This document shows, piece after piece, positions 22,760 through 28,069 of a DNA stretch of 28,069 bases (within the stretch, counting starts at the first letter, position 1; the number at the start of each line of letters is the position of its first letter). The stretch comes from Firmicutes bacterium UBA7523 (GTDB lineage: Bacteria > Bacillota > Dethiobacteria > Dethiobacterales > Dethiobacteraceae). The stretch is from the NCBI GenBank assembly GCA_002479415.1, contig DLMZ01000042.1:7956-36024 (forward strand), written 5' to 3'. The notes under the pieces are model-generated. The model saw only the letters and a list, made by a program, of their open reading frames with translations, had not been told where the DNA came from and made no database searches. The position numbers and the translations under genes were made by a program.

Positions 22760-24943
22760 TTATTTACTATTTTTTGACCAGGTGAACATGGTATTAATGA
22801 AGTTAAGCATTTCATCACAAGTCACTTCACCATCAGGATTGAATTGGTCATTATATTCAAACCAACGATAAGATATAGCGGTGTTAATGGCATCCTTTGC
22901 CCAATGCCTGGTGATTATCTTCCATTCTGAATTGGGTTCCGCAAACTTTGCTAAGACAGTCACCATTTCACCCCAGGTGATATTCCTATCAGGGTGAAAC
23001 TTCCTATCTGATCCAACTGAAATCAAACCTGCATTTGTAATTGTGCTGACTGCTTTATTATACCAGGCATCTGTTGTAACATCCTTGAAGTTGTTCTTTT
23101 CCGTATAGACAGCTTTTAAACTTTCAGTGGTCAGCAGCTTATACACGATATGGGCAAACTGTGCCCTTGTGACAGTGTTTTTATTGCTCATTAGACCTTC
23201 CATATATCCAAGAAGGTATTCTGTCTTTGTAGTGTCCAAAACTGCTTTTCCTGACGATAAAACCACCACTGGTTTAGTTACAATTGGTTTAATTGGTGTA
23301 TATGAAGAACTTCCACCTGATGAACCTGAATTATGTGTCGGTGTCGGACTAGGACTTGGTGTAGGACTTGGTGTATGTGCAGGTGGTGATCCCTGATCTT
23401 CTCCATTTGGCGGTGCCTGTTCATCAGGTCTTTCTGTTGGATCTTCAGTTCCTGGTTCAGTTGGTTCTTCAGGATCTTCAATCGGTGTTCCAGGTTCTGT
23501 TGGTGCTGGTATGTATTCTTCAACCATGTAAACTAATCCATTTGTTAATCCAATTATTTCTGATCCAGCAAGGGATCCAGCTTCTGATTCATTCGCTGAC
23601 AACGACCCATCTGATTTTGTAAAATATATGAGATCATCCACTGTGACCTTATACCACTTTCCTGATTCAAGTCCAATAATCCTTGTATTTTCTGCTATTC
23701 CCAAGGATGCTTGATCTAGCAGCACTGTTGTTGGTTCAGGATTAGGTGATGGTTCTGTTGGTGGTTCTGCAGGTTCAGGTGCTGGTGGTGTATATTCTTC
23801 CACCAGGTATGTTTCACCGTTGATCAATCCAATAATTTCAGTTCCTGTTAGTGGTTCGGCTTCTGATTCAATAGTAGTAAGTGTTCCATCTGCTTTTGAA
23901 TAACTTATAATATCACTTAAAGTAACGCTGTAATATTTTCCTGATTCAAGACCTGTTATTTTCCCATCACCAGCCACACCCAAAGATGAAGGTTGAAGTA
24001 CCACTTCAGTTGGTGGAACTTCATAGGCTAACTTCAAAAGGGAATTTGGTACTGAAGGATCAATTTCAGGAATAAAAATTCCTGCTTCAAAATCATAGTC
24101 ATTAACCCAACCAGTTGGTACAATCCCATCATCTTTGAAAAGGTCAACCAAAGCTTCAATTGAATCTTCCAAGTCCAGCCATCCAGTGTTTCCAATATCA
24201 GCACCGCCATTGGTTGCAATATTATCATATAACTTGGTTCCCGCAATAGTCATTAAGCCATTATTTACAACACCACCGCCAAAATCACCTGCTTGATTTC
24301 CTGTGATGATGCTGGAAGTTATATGAACAGTTGAACCTGATGAAACATTAAAAATTGCACCACCTCTTGATACCGCATAACCGCTGTTCAGTGTGCAATT
24401 CTCAAAGTTCACAGTTGCTTCATTGGTCACTGAAATGTGTCCACCTGCAATTGCTCTATTATTTTCAAATAAGCAATTTTTGAATGTAGCTACCCCAACA
24501 AAAGCACCAGCAGCACCACCTGCTGTATTAGTAATGGAATTCCTGAAAACTGCATTTTCAAAAGTCACATTATTGTTGATCATGACGAATGGATATAGTG
24601 AAGTAAACCCACCACCATCAAAGATAATATTCTGAATCAATACAGTGTTTCCACCCTTTACATCCAAAAAACTTGTTCCATCTGCCCTTTTCAAGATTAC
24701 TTGCTTGTTAGGATCTCCAATGACAGCATCACTTAAAACATTCAATCCGTATCTGATACCAATAATATCACCTTCTTGTGCATTATCAATTGCTGCCAGC
24801 AAAGCAGGTAATGTTGAAACAGTAACTGTGATCTGACCAGTTGATGCTGCCATAACTTGCAAGACCTGACCGACAAGTATTAAACCCACCAAGACCATTG
24901 CCAAAATAGTTGTTTTGATACTTTTCTTTTGCTTTCTGTTCAT
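22760..24943 (-). CDS. Secreted beta-helix protein with SLH cell-wall anchor
   Basis: 727 residues. Signal peptide 1-33 (cleavage after VMA). Residues 95-255 have short repeats such as NVTFENAVFRNS, VATFKNCLFENN and ATVNFENCTLNSG, the pattern of a right-handed parallel beta-helix. Two homologous units of about 76 residues follow (309-385 and 403-478; each has GLESGK-(Y/W)-Y and ends VEEY), then a Pro/Glu/Thr and Pro-Ser-rich linker (479-540) and three S-layer homology motifs (about 572-610, 617-665, 675-720). It should be exported and bound to secondary cell-wall polymer. A polysaccharide-binding, adhesive or depolymerase role is possible, but no catalytic residues are identified. It has terminators on both sides, so it is an independent unit inside the phage-like segment. 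Confidence 0.88.
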   Translation of the reverse strand: MNRKQKKSIKTTILAMVLVGLILVGQVLQVMAASTGQITVTVSTLPALLAAIDNAQEGDIIGIRYGLNVLSDAVIGDPNKQVILKRADGTSFLDVKGGNTVLIQNIIFDGGGFTSLYPFVMINNNVTFENAVFRNSITNTAGGAAGAFVGVATFKNCLFENNRAIAGGHISVTNEATVNFENCTLNSGYAVSRGGAIFNVSSGSTVHITSSIITGNQAGDFGGGVVNNGLMTIAGTKLYDNIATNGGADIGNTGWLDLEDSIEALVDLFKDDGIVPTGWVNDYDFEAGIFIPEIDPSVPNSLLKLAYEVPPTEVVLQPSSLGVAGDGKITGLESGKYYSVTLSDIISYSKADGTLTTIESEAEPLTGTEIIGLINGETYLVEEYTPPAPEPAEPPTEPSPNPEPTTVLLDQASLGIAENTRIIGLESGKWYKVTVDDLIYFTKSDGSLSANESEAGSLAGSEIIGLTNGLVYMVEEYIPAPTEPGTPIEDPEEPTEPGTEDPTERPDEQAPPNGEDQGSPPAHTPSPTPSPSPTPTHNSGSSGGSSSYTPIKPIVTKPVVVLSSGKAVLDTTKTEYLLGYMEGLMSNKNTVTRAQFAHIVYKLLTTESLKAVYTEKNNFKDVTTDAWYNKAVSTITNAGLISVGSDRKFHPDRNITWGEMVTVLAKFAEPNSEWKIITRHWAKDAINTAISYRWFEYNDQFNPDGEVTCDEMLNFINTMFTWSKNSK

Positions 24944-25021
24944 ATGGTGAACCCCCTAAAATAATATTTTGCAGAATACCTGCAATACTATATTAGACGT
25001 TTTCACAATTCGATTTGTTTA

Positions 25022-25070
25022 GACAAAAAGAAAGACCTTTGTACTATTTTTATATAGTAAAAAGGTCTTA
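25022..25070 (-). terminator. Terminator after the DUF2577 gene
   Basis: AAGACCTTT-t-TACTAT pairs with ATAGTA-c-AAAGGTCTT and is followed by TCTTTTTG on the minus strand. It closes the tail-gene transcript. The next 78 bp (24944-25021) contain a small TTGCAG/CTGCAA hairpin and presumably the SLH gene promoter, which I could not place. Confidence 0.8.
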
Positions 25071-25116
25071 TGATATTTGTAGTCTAAAGCATCACTGGTC
25101 AAATACCTTTACCAGC

Positions 25117-25518
25117 TTATTTAATTCTATCCAAAATAATGAATTTCTGACCACCCTGAACCCTTAAAAGAATAACCGACTCATCCACTTTAAGTCCAAG
25201 ATGCACCGTCACTGTCTTTTTACCTTTTACTTCATGTTTGTGGGTTTCACTGGATGCAGATCCACCGCCTGAATATGTGTCAAAAATCGTGTGGGTATGT
25301 GTATGATCTTCAGTTTCATGATCAAGTGTCACATCCACTTCAAAATCACTGACCAGGCTTGTCAGCAAAAGATGTGATTCATCCAGCGTCAAACGCTGTT
25401 CTATGTTAATTTTAAGCGGTTCTGTACTTGTAACCTTACCAAATACAATCCCCACTGGATTTGATGCTTTTACTGCTTCAACAGCTGCCATTTTGATGGT
25501 TTCAATTAAGCTAGGCAT
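25117..25518 (-). CDS. DUF2577 phage tail/baseplate protein (XkdR-like)
   Basis: 133 residues starting MPSLIETIKMAAVEAVKASN, then GIVFGKVTSTEPLKINIEQR, a His-rich stretch (DHETEDHTHTHT) and GLKVDESVILLRVQGGQKFI. This is the layout of DUF2577 proteins such as XkdR of PBSX-like phages, a component between the tail tube and the baseplate. The ATG at 25518 overlaps the tape-measure stop by one base. In contractile phages LysM and XkdQ-like genes usually lie between these two genes; they are absent here. Confidence 0.85.
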   Translation of the reverse strand: MPSLIETIKMAAVEAVKASNPVGIVFGKVTSTEPLKINIEQRLTLDESHLLLTSLVSDFEVDVTLDHETEDHTHTHTIFDTYSGGGSASSETHKHEVKGKKTVTVHLGLKVDESVILLRVQGGQKFIILDRIK

Positions 25519-27653
25519 TAACTATGCACTCCTTCCGCTGCAACAACCATGGATTCATAAACTTTTTCCTCTAGGTATGTCACCACACCATCAAGATCCA
25601 TATTTGAAGTAATTGTGTTGTTATTATTCATTTCCACTTTGATTTCTGCTGTTGTGAAGCGGTTGATTACTTCTTGTTCAGCAATTTCACGCAAGTATTT
25701 CAATTCTTCTTCACTTGCTTCCATTGAATCTTTCATGGAAGCTGTATTGTAAGCTGTATCATCAACGCCACGATAAATTCCATCAAGCTGGTTGCCAAAT
25801 TCAAAAGCATTCAAATCACCTGATGCCCCTGCAAGGATATTTGAAAGATCAAATTTACTTTCAAGATTTTCACCTGCTTTATAACCAGTGTTCCATGCGT
25901 CACCATATTCCCATCTTTTCAACCCAATACTATCAACACTAAGGTTCAATTCATCCATCACATTTTGATAGTTTTCATTTGGTGCATATTCTGCAACCGC
26001 TGCATCTGCCATTTCTTTCAGTCCTGACCGCCAACCTGCAACAGTATCAGCCATCTTTGAACCAAAGACAAAATCCATTGCTTTTGCAACCTTTTGTAAT
26101 ATTGCAAGTACACCGTCAGCCATGCTTTGGAATAGGTAAATGATTGATGAAATTGGACTTGTGAACACATTACCAATAAAGTTTGCAATCCTGATGAAAG
26201 GGTTTACCATTGCATTGATAACACCAAATACTAAATCAAGTAACCCAAGGAAAAGATTCCAAAGGAATGCACCTAGAACTGCAAATGCACCAAATATTAT
26301 TCCTGTTGCACTTACTGAAGTTCCTGCAAAATGGTTTACCGCTGCAACTACCGCATAAAACACCGCAATCAATGCAATGATCAGAAGTATGATCCAAGTG
26401 ATAGGTGATGCCAATAACGCAGCATTCAGTGACCATTGTGCAGCTGTGGCGGTGCCTGTCGCAATAGCAAGTGCATTTGTGGCAAGTGCTTTTATACCAG
26501 TAGCAATTGCACTTGCAATGGTTATGGCTTTATGGATGCCTAAAACCGCATTATAAGCAATCAGTGCTGCAACGATCCCCCAAATGATCGGTGAAATCCA
26601 ACCCCAATTGTTTGAAAAGAATTCATAAACTGATGAAGCAGTGTCCAGGATCCCACCAAGTATATTCATGACCACAATTGCAGCATTAGCAAATCCCATC
26701 ATCATTGATTCAGCAAATGGCATGTTTGCATTCAACGTTCCAAAGAACTTCATCACCGCTGGATATAAGTGCTTCCCAATGGTTTCTTTAATATCACCAA
26801 AGGTATTTTTCATTTGTATCAACTGACCTTGTGGTGTGTTTGTCATGGATTCAGCAAGTCCATCCCAAGATTGTGATATAATTTCAGTGATCACCGCAAC
26901 ACGTTCCATTTCAGTTCCTTTTTCAATGATTGCTTTCTGTGCATCAGTAACTTCAAAGCCTTTCTTTCTCAAACCGTCAAATTGACCATCCAAGGCTTTT
27001 CCAAGCTGTGTTGCATATTCAACCATACCAGCTTTGTCAACGTCCATTCCACCCATACCAGCAGCATAATTTGCAAGGGTTCCCATCATTGCTTCAATGG
27101 CATCACCTGACTTCAAATAGGTTGCAAGTTCAGCAGCACCACCAAGCAAGGCTTCATCACCAAAGGTTGTGTTCAGTTGAACATTGGATGCAGCTTTCCT
27201 GATGGATTCAAATTCATCCCTTGTGGCACCCATATTCTTCATAACAGTGGCAAGTTGATTTTCTGATGCAATCTGAACGTCAGCAAGGTTCAACCAGCTT
27301 CCGATTGCACCAATTGACTTTTTAACAGCTGCAATACCAACAAAAGCACCAACAACAGTCTTTATTTTTCCAGCTAATCCACTAGCAGCATGTTGACCAT
27401 TCCTAATTTCTTCATTCAATTGTTGCTGTGCAGCATCCGCTTCCCTGATTTCTCTTTCAACGTCATTGAAAGCAATTTCTGCCCTTGCAAGTTCTGCCCT
27501 TGCTGCTTGAATGGATCCAGTATCAATTGCATTACTGGAAGCACTTTGAAGTGCTTCAAAACTATTTAAAACAATATTCATTACATTGTTCATGCTTTTG
27601 AATGGACCAGTCATTCCATCTGTCACTTGAATTGCAGTTCTAATTGTTGCCAT
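25518..27653 (-). CDS. Phage tail tape measure protein
   Basis: 711 residues. The N-terminus (IRTAIQVTDGMTGPFKSMNN) and a charged coiled coil (about 45-90) are followed by the tape-measure core (LNTTFGDEALLGGAAELATY, GMVEYATQLGKALDGQFDGL, TNTPQGQLIQMKNTFGDIKE). A central hydrophobic region (about 345-500) has several potential membrane-spanning helices, and a helical tail follows. The protein sets tail length and helps DNA passage. AGGGGG lies 9 nt before the ATG. The frame is fully open, but 711 residues is at the short end of the family. Confidence 0.93.
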   Translation of the reverse strand: MATIRTAIQVTDGMTGPFKSMNNVMNIVLNSFEALQSASSNAIDTGSIQAARAELARAEIAFNDVEREIREADAAQQQLNEEIRNGQHAASGLAGKIKTVVGAFVGIAAVKKSIGAIGSWLNLADVQIASENQLATVMKNMGATRDEFESIRKAASNVQLNTTFGDEALLGGAAELATYLKSGDAIEAMMGTLANYAAGMGGMDVDKAGMVEYATQLGKALDGQFDGLRKKGFEVTDAQKAIIEKGTEMERVAVITEIISQSWDGLAESMTNTPQGQLIQMKNTFGDIKETIGKHLYPAVMKFFGTLNANMPFAESMMMGFANAAIVVMNILGGILDTASSVYEFFSNNWGWISPIIWGIVAALIAYNAVLGIHKAITIASAIATGIKALATNALAIATGTATAAQWSLNAALLASPITWIILLIIALIAVFYAVVAAVNHFAGTSVSATGIIFGAFAVLGAFLWNLFLGLLDLVFGVINAMVNPFIRIANFIGNVFTSPISSIIYLFQSMADGVLAILQKVAKAMDFVFGSKMADTVAGWRSGLKEMADAAVAEYAPNENYQNVMDELNLSVDSIGLKRWEYGDAWNTGYKAGENLESKFDLSNILAGASGDLNAFEFGNQLDGIYRGVDDTAYNTASMKDSMEASEEELKYLREIAEQEVINRFTTAEIKVEMNNNNTITSNMDLDGVVTYLEEKVYESMVVAAEGVHS

Positions 27654-27659
27654 AATACA

Positions 27660-28022
27660 TCACCCCCTTAATTTAAGTTCAGGATCATTCTTGTCTATCA
27701 GATTTCTTCTAACAAGTTCAAGATTGACCAGGTTTAATTTGAATCGATCCATGTTTGATTTTATATTTCCATCAATACGCTTTTTAATTTTGATCAGTTT
27801 TCTGTCAGTGTTCTTCATGATCTGCATTATCTCTTCAGATAGCAGTTTATAACCACTATAATCTTTGTTCAGGATCAAGATCCCATCTTCAGAAATGGAT
27901 CCAAACTGTTCTTCAAGTGGTATGGAATCATCAGGTTTCCACTGGATTTCCTTGATTAGTGGAAGCATTGAAAACTTAACCGCTAGTAACTTATCATTGA
28001 TCACTTCAATGTTCTTATTCAT
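27660..28022 (-). CDS. Unknown phage protein upstream of the tape measure
   Basis: 120 residues, soluble and helical, lysine-rich in the second half (NTDRKLIKIKKRIDGNIKSN). I recognise no family. Its place directly before the tape measure gene is where tail assembly chaperones lie, but the sequence itself does not show that. The ATG at 28022 overlaps the preceding stop (ATGA) and has a GGTAGGTG site 7 nt upstream, which supports a real, translationally coupled gene. Confidence 0.7.
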   Translation of the reverse strand: MNKNIEVINDKLLAVKFSMLPLIKEIQWKPDDSIPLEEQFGSISEDGILILNKDYSGYKLLSEEIMQIMKNTDRKLIKIKKRIDGNIKSNMDRFKLNLVNLELVRRNLIDKNDPELKLRG

Positions 28023-28069
28023 GCTGTTTCACCTACCTTTCTTGTAAAGAATGAATTCAGAAGATCATC
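28019..28069 (-). CDS. C-terminal end of a phage gene cut by the window edge
   Basis: Sixteen codons are visible, ending DDLLNSFFTRKVGETA and a TGA that overlaps the next ATG by 4 nt. The overlap and the absence of stops in this frame only make it a likely gene end. No function can be assigned. Confidence 0.5.
   Translation of the reverse strand, partial: DDLLNSFFTRKVGETA

Noticed and set aside
23278..23523. His/Gln-rich minus-strand frame in the SLH gene
   Set aside because: It is an out-of-frame reading of the Pro/Glu/Thr-rich linker repeats.
1..28069. CRISPR arrays, tRNA or rRNA genes
   Set aside because: No regularly spaced identical repeats with spacers, and no tRNA cloverleaf or rRNA sequence, was seen on either strand; the 20-bp array at 20753 has no spacers.

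Overview
The window comes from an endospore-forming Firmicute. The evidence is a forespore spoVA operon with DUF1657/2Duf and CotF-like proteins, a GerMN lipoprotein, a Bacillus-type Fe-S PurF, and strong AGGAGG ribosome binding sites. A Clostridia- or Negativicutes-type anaerobe is likely, but the species cannot be named from this sequence. Every gene I accept is on the minus strand, so transcription runs from high to low coordinates.

Layout, low to high coordinates. (1) 28-3732: a sporulation operon with the spoVA2mob gene order (DUF1657, DUF421+DUF1657 '2Duf', SpoVAC, SpoVAD, SpoVAE, DUF1657), followed by two small CotF-like genes that appear to have their own sigma-G-type promoter. (2) 3851-6925: a DUF1858 CxxC protein, Tex, and a cobalamin adenosyltransferase. 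(3) 7171-8456: a YefM/ParE-like toxin-antitoxin pair and a GerMN lipoprotein. (4) 8547-18304: the de novo purine operon purK-E-B-C-F-M-N-H-D. It is led by a promoter, a guanine riboswitch, a PRPP (ykkC-type) riboswitch and an intrinsic terminator. The genes for FGAM synthase (purS/Q/L) are not in the operon.

(5) 18568-21108 is a decay zone. It holds a RelB antitoxin beside a frameshifted YoeB, a frameshifted XRE repressor beside an internally deleted RhuM gene, and an IS30-like transposase remnant joined to a degenerate 20-bp repeat array. (6) 21243-28069 is a more AT-rich, phage-derived segment. It has small regulators (DUF739-like, ribbon-helix-helix, HTH/excisionase-like), a candidate 70-nt plus-strand RNA, a self-contained gene for a secreted beta-helix/SLH surface protein, and phage tail genes (DUF2577, tape measure, an unknown protein, and one gene cut by the window edge). 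Only a fragment of a tail module is present.

How the genes work together: the purine operon turns PRPP into IMP, and its leader senses the end product (guanine) and the substrate (PRPP) together. The spoVA operon should act in the forespore, in dipicolinate transport and in spore inner-membrane properties. The accessory zone looks like a place where mobile elements and toxin-antitoxin systems insert and then decay.
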